DNA of 43,120 nucleotides from Prevotella sp. (GTDB lineage Bacteria; Bacteroidota; Bacteroidia; Bacteroidales; Bacteroidaceae), in NCBI GenBank assembly GCA_017449025.1, contig JAFSKJ010000070.1, positions 1 to 43,120 of the forward strand, read 5' to 3'. Shown piece after piece: positions 27,848 through 35,994 of this stretch. Under the pieces are notes generated by a model that had not been told where the DNA came from, ran no database searches, and saw only the letters and a program-made list of their open reading frames with translations. Each line of letters starts with the position of its first letter. Position 1 is the stretch's first letter. The translations under genes and the position numbers were made by a program.

Positions 27848-28876
27848 ATGAAAAGAAAAGCATACATACAAGCCGCTATGCAGGTTTCCATGCAGCAGCC
27901 GCTCTCGGAGCAGTGGATGGAAGAGCCTGTCGTAGGCAGTGAGCCGTTCGTGCGGGCCGTGAACCCCACATTCCGCGACTTCCTGCCTGCCAATGAAGCC
28001 CGACGCATGGGCAACCTCATGAAGCGGGCACTGGTAACGGCCCTCAAAGTGCTTGCTGACACCGGCATAGAACATCCCGATGCCATCATCACGGGCACAA
28101 GCCTCGGATGTATGGAGTCTACAGAGAAATTCCTTGGTGCACTCGTGGAGAATGGCGAGCAGACACTTAGCCCCACCTTCTTCATGCAGTCTACACATAA
28201 CACCGTCGGCTCTGCCTTGGGCATACACACCAAGAGCCACGGATACAACACCACCTACTCGCACGGAACCATGAGCTTTGAAATGGCTCTCCAAGACTGT
28301 TTGATGCAGATGCAGTTAGGCAAGATAACTACGGCCTTGGTGGGTGGCCACGACGAGATGATGGATTCATACTTCGACCTGTTGCGCAAGGCCGGCCATG
28401 TGGGCTTGGAAGGCATGGTTCCGTGTGGCGAGGTGGCCGTGTCGATGATGGTGAGCACCAACGACAGTGCTGACAGGCTCTGTGAGATTGCCGGAATGTG
28501 CATCTTCAACAGCCAGTCGGCCGACGACATAAAGGTTCGCATAGAGTCCATGCTCTCCGAGGCCTCGATGACGGCTGCCGACATAAGTGCAGTGATGACC
28601 GGCGTCAACGGCAATGCTGCCAACGACAGCTTTTACACCGCTATGGTTGAGACCGCCATTCCCGGCGTTCCCCATCTTCGCTACAAGCACCTCTTTGGCG
28701 AGAACTTCACTGCCTCGGCCTTTGGCGTGTATGCTGCCGCCCACTGCCTGAAGCGCGGCTACGTACCGCCGTTCATGTATTGCGGCGACAGGCCTCTTAC
28801 GATGGAGGCACCGCAGGGCATACTCCTCTGCAACCATGCCGCCGACGGAGAAACATCACTGATAATCCTTAAATAG
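27848..28876 (+). CDS. Ketosynthase-like chain-length factor
   Basis: This 342-residue thiolase-fold protein is shorter than a true KAS and lacks the active-site cysteine. Where the Cys would be it reads NTTYSHGTMSF, with Ser at about 138. The LSPTFFMQSTHNTVGSALG stretch is typical of the Ketoacyl-synt_2 (chain-length factor) family. Such proteins pair with an active KAS and set chain length; the E. coli aryl-polyene counterpart is ApeC. It starts 9 nt after the FabF-like gene, its likely partner. It could instead be an inactive structural subunit of another complex, but gene order favours the pairing. Confidence 0.83.
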   Translation: MKRKAYIQAAMQVSMQQPLSEQWMEEPVVGSEPFVRAVNPTFRDFLPANEARRMGNLMKRALVTALKVLADTGIEHPDAIITGTSLGCMESTEKFLGALVENGEQTLSPTFFMQSTHNTVGSALGIHTKSHGYNTTYSHGTMSFEMALQDCLMQMQLGKITTALVGGHDEMMDSYFDLLRKAGHVGLEGMVPCGEVAVSMMVSTNDSADRLCEIAGMCIFNSQSADDIKVRIESMLSEASMTAADISAVMTGVNGNAANDSFYTAMVETAIPGVPHLRYKHLFGENFTASAFGVYAAAHCLKRGYVPPFMYCGDRPLTMEAPQGILLCNHAADGETSLIILK

Positions 28877-28884
28877 AAACAACC

Positions 28885-29241
28885 ATGTTATTCAAGCTTA
28901 TACCAATAATGTTATTGCAAAATTCCTTGCTTTCCGGAGGCCAGATTCTGATGAAGATGGGCCTTACCCAGGCAGGCGACTTTTCGTTCACTCTCTCCTA
29001 CTTTATGCGGCTGCTTACAAACATTCCGTTCATACTGTGCGGAGTGCTCTTCACCGCGAGTTCCATACTCTGGATGTACACCATCAAGGTGTTTCCGCTT
29101 AGCGTCTGCTACCCCTTGTTAAGTCTGAGCTATGTAATAGCAATGCTTGGTGCCATTTTCATTTTCCATGAGCAAGTGCCTCCCATCCGCTGGATAGGTG
29201 TGGCGCTGATAATGCTGGGGTGTGTGTTAGTAACAAAGTAA
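28885..29241 (+). CDS. Small four-helix membrane protein (EamA/SMR-like, ArnE/ArnF-like)
   Basis: The 118-residue protein has four hydrophobic segments (about 3-24, 38-62, 68-88 and 96-116) with short loops, the shape of small multidrug resistance and ArnE/ArnF flippase subunits. The end motif IRWIGVALIMLGCVLV is characteristic of the EamA/SMR family. In this locus it may flip a lipid-linked intermediate or move the product across the inner membrane. That matters because no MMPL exporter, usual in aryl-polyene loci, is present. The role is inferred; these proteins usually work as dimers. Confidence 0.8.
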   Translation: MLFKLIPIMLLQNSLLSGGQILMKMGLTQAGDFSFTLSYFMRLLTNIPFILCGVLFTASSILWMYTIKVFPLSVCYPLLSLSYVIAMLGAIFIFHEQVPPIRWIGVALIMLGCVLVTK

Positions 29242-29247
29242 CCTGTT

Positions 29248-29880
29248 ATGAAGAGTATTATAATAGTTTTGATGATGGCTGCCATGCCTTTGATGGCTGC
29301 CAGCCAGACAAGGCTTTCTGCCGAACAGCAGAAGCAGCTGATAGACAAGATAGACAAGGCGGCAACAACCATGACCGCCATGCAGTGCGACTTCACCCAA
29401 ACCAAGAGCATGAAGCTGCTGAGCAAGGAGATGCAGTCGAAGGGCATAATGCTCTTCAAGCGGCCTGACAGGCTGCGCTGGCAGTACACCGCCCCATACG
29501 ACTACACGTTCATACTCAACGGCAACAAGATAAGCATCAATTCGGCCAAGTCGAAAAAGAGCATCGACGCGAACAAGAACAAGATGTTCCGCTACATAAC
29601 CACCATCATACTCAACAGCATTACCGGCGGGGGGCTGAAGAGTGCTGCCGACTTCCGCGTGGAGGCCTACAAGGCGGGCGACAGCTATTTTGCCCGGCTC
29701 TATCCCAAGAAGAAGGAGCTGAAGCAGATTTACGACAACATAGAAATACACTTCAACCCACAGCTCACTATGGTGAGCATGGTGAAGATGAAGGAGAAAA
29801 CGGGCGACATGACTGTTGTCAAGCTAATAAACGTAAAGACCAACGTTGCTGTCGATGAGAAGATGTTTGCTGCTGATTAG
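29248..29880 (+). CDS. LolA-like outer membrane lipoprotein carrier
   Basis: This periplasmic lipid-carrier protein of 210 residues has a signal peptide (about 1-18, MAAMPLMAAS). The LolA fold is recognisable from MQCDFTQTKSMKLL, the KGIMLFKRPDRLRWQYTAPYDYTFILNG segment and the later IYDNIEIHF strand. Housekeeping LolA ferries lipoproteins; copies inside aryl-polyene loci are thought to ferry the lipidic product to the outer membrane. It overlaps the next small gene by 26 nt, so translation is probably coupled. Confidence 0.88.
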   Translation: MKSIIIVLMMAAMPLMAASQTRLSAEQQKQLIDKIDKAATTMTAMQCDFTQTKSMKLLSKEMQSKGIMLFKRPDRLRWQYTAPYDYTFILNGNKISINSAKSKKSIDANKNKMFRYITTIILNSITGGGLKSAADFRVEAYKAGDSYFARLYPKKKELKQIYDNIEIHFNPQLTMVSMVKMKEKTGDMTVVKLINVKTNVAVDEKMFAAD

Positions 29881-30322
29881 CCTCATGTCTGCCTTGATGT
29901 GGCTCTCGCCATGCCGGGCCGACAACTCCGTAAGCCGTGAATACAACCTGCTGATGCAGGTGCGCGGCAATGACATCACGGCCATCTGCATGATGGACAC
30001 ATCGGCCGACGACACCACCGTAGGCACTGTGGTCAACGAGTTCGGGGTGAAGGCGTTCGACTTCCGTTTCTCCAATGGCAAGGCCGTCGTGTTCAATGTG
30101 ATAGGGCCGCTCAACAAATGGTTTATAAGGCGAGTGCTCCGCCGCGACTTCACCTTCATCTTGAAGCACATCTTCAGCGGCAAGGATGCCATGGAGAAGA
30201 AGCGCAGCATCACCTTCCTGCCATCGGGCGACATAAAAATGAGCAACTGCCGCCATAAGATTTACTACACGTTCACCCCAACATCAGACAACCAACGCCT
30301 GTCAAGTGAAACTGATAGATAA
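29855..30322 (+). CDS. Small secreted protein of unknown function in the lipid locus
   Basis: I do not recognise this 155-residue protein. It begins with a signal sequence (MRRCLLLISLMSALMWLSPCRA) and continues as a mixed alpha/beta domain: REYNLLMQVRGNDITAICMMD, a VVNEFGVKAFDFRF strand, then a basic stretch. The position directly after LolA fits the small outer-membrane-associated proteins (DUF3261 type) of aryl-polyene loci, but I see no decisive motif. I start at ATG 29855; the in-frame TTG at 29846 is less likely. It overlaps LolA by 26 nt and the next gene by 17 nt, so it is firmly inside the operon. Confidence 0.75.
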   Translation: MRRCLLLISLMSALMWLSPCRADNSVSREYNLLMQVRGNDITAICMMDTSADDTTVGTVVNEFGVKAFDFRFSNGKAVVFNVIGPLNKWFIRRVLRRDFTFILKHIFSGKDAMEKKRSITFLPSGDIKMSNCRHKIYYTFTPTSDNQRLSSETDR

Positions 30323-31406
30323 CTTCTTCGAGATAGTCTCTGCAGAGACCACTGCCGACGAATACCGTTGTAGGGTGCGGATGAATGCCGCCCACTACCT
30401 CTACGGTGTGCACTTTCCTGGCAATCCTGTCACGCCTGGAGTTTGTCTCGTGCAGATGGCGACAGAGATTCTGGGCAAGAAATACGGCAAGGAGTTGCAG
30501 CTCTTCCGTTCTCGCAGCATCAAGTTCAAGCACCCCCTGTTGCCCGGCGACGAGCCTACGTTTGTCTTCACCAAGGTGAAGACCGCTGACGACACCATGA
30601 GCGCAAACGTGGACATTGTGTGTGGACAGACACAGTTTGCCACCATGTCATTGCAATGCAAGGCCGCTGAGCAGAGAAGGCTCTGCACAATCATTCCCAC
30701 CTACAACAACGCAGCCACCCTGGCCCAAGTAGTGGAGTCGGTACGGAACTATTGCAGCGATGTCATAGTGGTCAACGACGGCAGTACCGACGCCACCGCC
30801 AACGTGCTTGCCTCGCTTTCCGACAAAGTAACTATTGTAGCCTACGAGCGCAACCGCGGAAAGGGGCACGCCCTGGTGGCAGGCTTCAGGAAGGCCTTGG
30901 AGATGGGCTTTACTCACGCCATTACCATCGATGCCGACGGCCAACACTTTGCCGACGACATACTGAGCCTTACAGATGCACTCTCTACGTGTGGCAACGG
31001 CATTATAGTAGGCGCGCGAAATCTGACTGAGGAGAACATGCCGCGGCAGAACACATTTGCCAATAAGTTCTCAAACTTCTGGTTTCGCCTGCAAACCGGG
31101 GTCAACCTTCCTGACACCCAGAGTGGCTACCGCCTTTACACGCTGTCGGCCCTGCACGGGCTGAGTCTCATAACTTCGCGCTACGAGGCCGAACTTGAGT
31201 TGCTCGTATATGCCGCCTGGGCAGGCGTCAGCATCGCCTGGGTGCCAGTCAAGGTCTACTATCCGCCTGCGGATGAGCGCGTCAGCCACTTCCGCCCTGT
31301 CTACGACTTCGTGCGCATAAGCATACTCAACACGGTGTTCTGCGCAGCAGCCCTTGTCTATGGCTATCCCCGCCGACTTCTGGGCAAGATGTTTCATTCC
31401 GCCTGA
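30306..31406 (+). CDS. Fusion of FabZ/ApeI-like dehydratase and GT2 glycosyltransferase
   Basis: Two domains share one 366-residue chain. Residues 1 to about 120 are a hotdog dehydratase with the true FabZ motif HFPGNPVTPGVCLVQMATE, so catalytic His and surrounding residues are present. From about 125 a GT2 family transferase begins (CTIIPTYNNAATL), with VVNDGSTD and TIDADGQH for nucleotide-sugar and metal binding, most like dolichol-phosphate-mannose-synthase-type enzymes. The dehydratase probably works with the ApeP-like one at 24162; the transferase may add a sugar to the product or its anchor. The start is GTG 30306, overlapping the previous gene. The fusion implies both activities belong to one pathway. 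Confidence 0.88.
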   Translation: MKLIDNFFEIVSAETTADEYRCRVRMNAAHYLYGVHFPGNPVTPGVCLVQMATEILGKKYGKELQLFRSRSIKFKHPLLPGDEPTFVFTKVKTADDTMSANVDIVCGQTQFATMSLQCKAAEQRRLCTIIPTYNNAATLAQVVESVRNYCSDVIVVNDGSTDATANVLASLSDKVTIVAYERNRGKGHALVAGFRKALEMGFTHAITIDADGQHFADDILSLTDALSTCGNGIIVGARNLTEENMPRQNTFANKFSNFWFRLQTGVNLPDTQSGYRLYTLSALHGLSLITSRYEAELELLVYAAWAGVSIAWVPVKVYYPPADERVSHFRPVYDFVRISILNTVFCAAALVYGYPRRLLGKMFHSA

Positions 31407-31425
31407 CAACTCACCTATCACCTCA

Positions 31426-32163
31426 ATGCTTTATATCATCCGTCAGACAGCATACACCCTGTTCTCCTTTTGCGCCTTCCTCGCCATGGCAGTGGAGCTT
31501 ACCGTCAGAGGATTCTTCCTCATCACCATAGGCGGTGCTACAGATGAACACAAGCTTCGCTACCACAGGCTGTTGCAGCGCCGCTCCCGCTTTGCCATCA
31601 GCCATGTTCCTGGCACCACATTCTCGTACAGCAATCCAAGCGGCGAGACTTTCGAGAAGCCGTCAGTAATTATAAGCAACCACCAGTCGCACCTCGACCT
31701 GATGGGCATAATGATGCTTACACCCCGCATGATTATTCTCACCAAGTCATGGGTATGGCACAATCCCTTCTACGGTGCCGTCATACGCTATGCCGACTTC
31801 TTCCCTGTCAGCGACACAGAACAGATGACTGCCAAGCTGCGTGGGATGGTGGCCAAGGGCTATTCGGTAATGATATTCCCCGAGGGCACACGCTCTGCCG
31901 ACAGCCGCGTGCAACGTTTCTACCGCGGGGCCATGTACCTGGCCGAGCAATTAAGTCTCGACGTGGTTCCAGTATACATCAGTGGTTTTGGAACCGTGCT
32001 GCCAAAGCCGTCGTACCACCTTCATCCAGGACACATGTCGGTGGAGGTGATGCCGAGAATAAAGCGCGGCGAAGAGCCGCTGGCCTCAGGCTATCAAGAG
32101 GCCACACGAGCCATGCATCGCCGTTATGTAGCCAAACAGCAGCAAGACAGCAACTCACAATGA
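31426..32163 (+). CDS. PlsC/LPLAT-type 1-acylglycerol-3-phosphate acyltransferase-like protein
   Basis: This membrane acyltransferase of 245 residues has an N-terminal hydrophobic helix (about 8-30), the NHQSHLD catalytic motif (HX4D) and the acceptor motif FPEGTRS. This family acylates lysophosphatidate or related glycerol lipids. In this locus it is a third acyltransferase beside two LpxL-type enzymes and may build the lipid anchor or load the polyene on glycerol. ATG 31426 follows the previous stop by 19 nt; an upstream in-frame ATG inside the preceding gene is ignored. Its stop overlaps the ATG of the DarA-like gene. Confidence 0.88.
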   Translation: MLYIIRQTAYTLFSFCAFLAMAVELTVRGFFLITIGGATDEHKLRYHRLLQRRSRFAISHVPGTTFSYSNPSGETFEKPSVIISNHQSHLDLMGIMMLTPRMIILTKSWVWHNPFYGAVIRYADFFPVSDTEQMTAKLRGMVAKGYSVMIFPEGTRSADSRVQRFYRGAMYLAEQLSLDVVPVYISGFGTVLPKPSYHLHPGHMSVEVMPRIKRGEEPLASGYQEATRAMHRRYVAKQQQDSNSQ

Positions 32164-33089
32164 AAGTAGCAGTATTCTACTATACACAGAGCGGCCAGGC
32201 GCTCTCCGCCGCACACCACATCTTTTCTCCCCTCCCCTCGAGGGGAGGGGCAGGGGTGGGGTCCCCCAACCCCCTTGTTGTCTACAAGCCCATCGTTCCT
32301 AAGCAGCAGTATCCCTTCCCGTGGTCCACTGCCGAATTCTTCGACACCTTTCCCGAGACACGTCTCGGCCTTCCCCCGTCTGGCATTGAGCCAATTGACT
32401 TCTCTGACATACAGGATGCCGACCTTGTCGCCATCGTGGGGCAGTCGTGGTTCCTGTCGCCGTCGCTGCCCCTGCAGTCGTTCCTCACCGACAGCGAGGC
32501 CACCCGCTATCTCAACGGCCGTAATGTGGTCTTCGTCAATGTGTGTCGCAACATGTGGCTTATGACCATCCGTAGTGTCAAGACCTCTCTCCACAATGCA
32601 GGTGCGCGACTTGTGGGGCATATAGTGCTGCAAGACGAGGCTCCCAACCTTGTCAGCGCTCTCACCATCGTGCGCTGGCTAATCCAAGGAAAGAAGAGTG
32701 CCTCGCGGCTCTTGCCAGCCGCCGGAGTCTCCGACAGCCACATTGTCACCTCCGCCCGCTTCGGTGCCATCATCCGCTCCGCAGTTGCCTATGGGCAGCT
32801 GTCAGCCCTCCAGTCTAAGCTGCTTGATGCAGGTGCCATCAACTACAAGCCTTCCATACTTTTTCTTGAGAAGGCCGGTCATCGCATGTTTGGCCTTTGG
32901 GCAAAGTTTATCCGGCGCAAGGGCGGTTTCAGGAATCCCCATCGCCTGCGTCGCGTTTACCTTTTCTATTACTACCTCCTCGTAGTGCTATTCGTAGTCT
33001 CCCCCTTCGCTCAGCTTTTCTTCTTCCTAACCTATCCTCTGCAAAGGGTAGGAAGACATCGGCTTGAGGACTGCGGAGTATTATTATGA
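32160..33089 (+). CDS. DarA-like protein of dialkylresorcinol/flexirubin pathways
   Basis: The 309-residue product begins with a flavodoxin-like strand and loop (MKVAVFYYTQSGQAL), then YPFPW...FFDTFPETRLG, IVGQSWFLSPSLPLQSFL, an internal VNVCRNMW and a C-terminal membrane-seeking tail (VYLFYYYLLVVLFVVSPF). From memory this matches proteins annotated as dialkylresorcinol condensing enzyme DarA, the aromatase that works with DarB; no DarB is seen here. Codons 22-39 are encoded by a palindromic G/C-run repeat, so the loop reads FSPLPSRGGAGVGSPNPL. ATG 32160 overlaps the acyltransferase stop. It is the last gene of the locus. Family assignment is moderately sure; its role without DarB is open. 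Confidence 0.65.
   Translation: MKVAVFYYTQSGQALSAAHHIFSPLPSRGGAGVGSPNPLVVYKPIVPKQQYPFPWSTAEFFDTFPETRLGLPPSGIEPIDFSDIQDADLVAIVGQSWFLSPSLPLQSFLTDSEATRYLNGRNVVFVNVCRNMWLMTIRSVKTSLHNAGARLVGHIVLQDEAPNLVSALTIVRWLIQGKKSASRLLPAAGVSDSHIVTSARFGAIIRSAVAYGQLSALQSKLLDAGAINYKPSILFLEKAGHRMFGLWAKFIRRKGGFRNPHRLRRVYLFYYYLLVVLFVVSPFAQLFFFLTYPLQRVGRHRLEDCGVLL
32223..32276. repeat. In-frame palindromic G/C-run repeat inside the DarA-like gene
   Basis: A perfect 22-nt palindrome of CCCCT/AGGGG blocks (32229-32250) is followed by CAGGGGTGGGG and TCCCCCAACCCCCTT. The last words are the inverse of the AAGGGGGTTGGGGG arms of the intergenic repeats at 19306 and 21767. The reading frame passes through without a stop. 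Confidence 0.75.
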
Positions 33090-33106
33090 TATAATAGTGT
33101 ATAAAG

Positions 33107-35935
33107 ATGAGACAAACTATAATTGCCTTGGCCGTTTCGGCTCTTTGCGCCGTGGGCGTAAAGGTGAATGCAGCAGACAGGCACGTGAATGAGGACTGCG
33201 AGACGCAACGCCTGTACCTCAGTGGCACCGGCTGCGACGACATGGCAGAATGGGACTTCCTGTGTACCGACGGTCGGAACAGCGGGAAGTGGACCAAGAT
33301 TGGCGTCCCCTCTTGCTGGGAGCTGCAGGGCTTCGGCACCTATCAGTACGGCATGCGCTTCTACGGCAAGGCCACGCCGGAGGGCATTGCCGACGAGAAG
33401 GGCTTGTACAAGACTGAGTTTACACTGCCACAGCAATGGGAGGGTCGGCAGATACTGCTGGTGTTCGAGGCAGTCTTTACGGACATGCGTGCCACCATCA
33501 ATGGGCGCAAGGCGGGTAATGGCCTGTATTGTGGCGGATTCACTCGTCATACCATCGACATCAGCGACCGCGTGTTTTTCGGAAGTAAGAAGAACCGGTT
33601 AGAGGTGGAGGTGGCCAAGGAGAGCAGCAATCCGCAGGTCAACCTCGCCGAGCGGAGGGCCGACTACTGGAACTTCGGCGGCATCTGGAGGCCGGTGTTC
33701 ATCGTCAGCAAACCTGCACGAAACATACAACGAGTGGCCATTGATGCGAAGGCCGACGGACGATTCGTGGCCGACGTCTACCTGAACCGCGCCATCAATG
33801 GCTGTTCCGTAAGTGTCGATGTCATCGACACCAATGGCAAGAAGGTGGCACAAAGCCCCTCGTTTACCATTGCCAGCGATCAGGGCAAGGCCGATTTCAT
33901 CGTCAACAATCCCAAACTTTGGAATGCCGAGCAGCCCAATCTCTACACGGCCGTTTTCACCCTCAAGGATACTAATGGCAAGACCCTCCATGTGGAGCGT
34001 CAGAAGTTTGGCTTCCGCACCATCGAATATCGTCATCAGTATGCTGGCGACCAGGATGATGGCGTATTCATTAACGGTCAGAAGGTTATCTTCAAGGGCG
34101 TGAACCGTCACTCGTTCCGCCCCGAGAGTGGTCGCACGTTGTCGAAGGCCAAGAACATTGACGACGTGAAGCTCATCAAGTCGATGAACATGAACGCCGT
34201 GCGCCTCTCCCACTACCCCGCCGACCCGGAGTTCCTTGATGCCTGCGACTCCTTGGGGCTCTATGTGGAATGTGAGCTGCCGGGCTGGCACTGGGCGCAC
34301 GAGAGTGTTGTAGGTTCGCAGATTGTAGAGGAGATGGTGACGCGCGATGTCAATCACCCTTCGATAATCTTCTGGAGCAACGGCAACGAGGGCGGTTTCA
34401 ACTACGAGCTGGAGCCAGTATTCACTAAGCTCGACCCTCAGCAGCGCGTGGTGCTCTACCCCTGGGCCAACCGCAACGGCTTTGAGACAAAGCACTACCG
34501 TTCATGGGGCGAGACAGCCGAATATATGCGCCAGAAGGAGATATTCATGCCCACCGAGTTCCTGCACGGTCTCTACGACGGCGGACACGGTGCAGGCCTG
34601 AAGGACTACTGGGAGCTGATGATGTCTAACCCCCGTTGTGCCGGCGGATTCCTCTGGGACCTGATGGACCAGGCCGTAGTCCGTACCGACCAGAATGGCA
34701 TACTCGACCCTGTGGGCAACTTCGGCTCCGACGGCATAGTAGGACCTCATGCGGAAAAGGAAGGCAGCTACTATACTATTAAAGAGGTGTGGAGTCCTGT
34801 GCAGGCTACGGTCGACAACGGTCAGCTTACCTTGCACAACTGCTACAACTTTACCAACCTGAAGGACTGCAAGCTGACCTACAAGTATATAGACATGCCT
34901 GCCTACGGGCAGTCGTCGGTGAAGCTCCTGAGCCAGGGTGTGCTCAACGTAGGTAGCGTAGAGCCTTTCGCCTCGACAACCGTCAGCCTGCCTAAGGGCA
35001 GCGGGCAGGTGCTGCAGCTGACGGCCACCGACCCTAAGGGGGAGGAGGTCTATACATGGAACTTCAAGTCAGCGACCATCAGCACTGCCGTCGGAGCAGG
35101 CATCGACTGCACACGGACGGAGACCGCCGACGAACTCAGGGTGAGCGCAGCCGGCAAGACCTATACTTTCTCAAAGAAGGACGGACGGCTCTGCCACGTA
35201 TCGGTAGGCAACAAGACCCTCTCGTTTGGCAATGGCCCCCGCTTCGTGGCCGCCAAGCGCAGCGACCGCTCACAGGACGGATTCTATAACCACGATGACA
35301 AGCAGGCTTTTGACAAGAAAACCCAGTACACCGAATATGCCGACCTGGGCACCTTCAGCGGCTTCGAACTCAGCGGCGGCGTGCTCACCGTCAGTTACCA
35401 GCATGGTTCGCTCAACACCGTCAGGTGGGCATTCTCCAACCAAGGCGACGTCAGCGTGGAGGCCGACTACACGTTCAATGGCGTGGTCGACCTGTTAGGC
35501 ATCTGCTTCGACTACCCCGAGCAGCAGGTGAAGAGCAAGCAGTGGGTGGGGCGTGGCCCCTACCGCGTATGGCAGAACCGCCAGGAAGGTCCACAGTACG
35601 GCTACTGGCAGACCGACTATAACGACCCCGTTCCGGGCGAGAGCTGGGAATACCCTGAATTCAAGGGTTACTTCGCCGGCGTGGACTGGATGCAGCTGAC
35701 CACCACCGAGGGTCGCATCGGCATAATGGCACCCTCCCACTATGTCGGCATCTATACCCCTCGCGACGGACGCGACCACCTGCTCTACGAGCTGCCCCAG
35801 ACAGGCATCGCCGTGCTGAAGGCCATACCCGCCGTGCGCAACAAGGTGAACACCACCGACCTCAACGGCCCCTCGGCGCAGCCCTATTGGAGCAAGGGCA
35901 AGGGTCGCATCAATGCCATCCTACGTTTTGACTAA
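33107..35935 (+). CDS. Secreted GH2 beta-galactosidase-like enzyme
   Basis: This retaining exo-glycosidase probably releases terminal beta-galactose. The 942-residue protein has a signal peptide (about 1-22, ending VNAAD), a jelly-roll sugar-binding domain (FGTYQYGMRFYGKA), an immunoglobulin-like domain, and a TIM barrel with RLSHYPADPEFLDACD and the acid/base Glu428 in WSNGNEGG. Glu484 in MPTEFLHG is the likely nucleophile. A C-terminal domain with WVGRGPYRVWQNR resembles the LacZ small chain. It starts only 17 nt after the DarA-like gene with no promoter signature, so it may be transcribed together with the lipid locus. Specificity within GH2 is inferred. Confidence 0.92.
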   Translation: MRQTIIALAVSALCAVGVKVNAADRHVNEDCETQRLYLSGTGCDDMAEWDFLCTDGRNSGKWTKIGVPSCWELQGFGTYQYGMRFYGKATPEGIADEKGLYKTEFTLPQQWEGRQILLVFEAVFTDMRATINGRKAGNGLYCGGFTRHTIDISDRVFFGSKKNRLEVEVAKESSNPQVNLAERRADYWNFGGIWRPVFIVSKPARNIQRVAIDAKADGRFVADVYLNRAINGCSVSVDVIDTNGKKVAQSPSFTIASDQGKADFIVNNPKLWNAEQPNLYTAVFTLKDTNGKTLHVERQKFGFRTIEYRHQYAGDQDDGVFINGQKVIFKGVNRHSFRPESGRTLSKAKNIDDVKLIKSMNMNAVRLSHYPADPEFLDACDSLGLYVECELPGWHWAHESVVGSQIVEEMVTRDVNHPSIIFWSNGNEGGFNYELEPVFTKLDPQQRVVLYPWANRNGFETKHYRSWGETAEYMRQKEIFMPTEFLHGLYDGGHGAGLKDYWELMMSNPRCAGGFLWDLMDQAVVRTDQNGILDPVGNFGSDGIVGPHAEKEGSYYTIKEVWSPVQATVDNGQLTLHNCYNFTNLKDCKLTYKYIDMPAYGQSSVKLLSQGVLNVGSVEPFASTTVSLPKGSGQVLQLTATDPKGEEVYTWNFKSATISTAVGAGIDCTRTETADELRVSAAGKTYTFSKKDGRLCHVSVGNKTLSFGNGPRFVAAKRSDRSQDGFYNHDDKQAFDKKTQYTEYADLGTFSGFELSGGVLTVSYQHGSLNTVRWAFSNQGDVSVEADYTFNGVVDLLGICFDYPEQQVKSKQWVGRGPYRVWQNRQEGPQYGYWQTDYNDPVPGESWEYPEFKGYFAGVDWMQLTTTEGRIGIMAPSHYVGIYTPRDGRDHLLYELPQTGIAVLKAIPAVRNKVNTTDLNGPSAQPYWSKGKGRINAILRFD

Positions 35936-35940
35936 AAAGC

Positions 35941-35972
35941 CCACCCCAACCACTCCCCTCATAGGGAGGGGA
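35941..35972. repeat. Fragment of G/C-run repeat between GH2 and GH106 genes
   Basis: CCACCCCAACCACTCCCCTC followed by ATAGGGAGGGGAATT is an imperfect hairpin built from the same word types as the repeat in the DarA-like gene. It fills most of the 59-nt gap between the two genes. Confidence 0.5.
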
Positions 35973-35994
35973 ATTGCGAGAAACGGATGAACCA

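Noticed and set aside
26873-28294. 473-codon open frame on the minus strand opposite the FabF-like and chain-length-factor genes
   Set aside because: It is a shadow of two well-supported plus-strand genes with strong codon bias; the translation is His/Val/Gly-rich and shows no domain.
31749-32159. Upstream extension of the DarA-like frame by 137 codons
   Set aside because: It overlaps the PlsC-type gene in another frame. The flavodoxin-like N-terminus begins cleanly at ATG 32160 with an ATGA overlap.
22107-33089. Type III polyketide or full NRPS/PKS system
   Set aside because: All condensing enzymes are discrete KAS/ACP-type proteins; no modular domains, adenylation domains or chalcone-synthase signature are seen.
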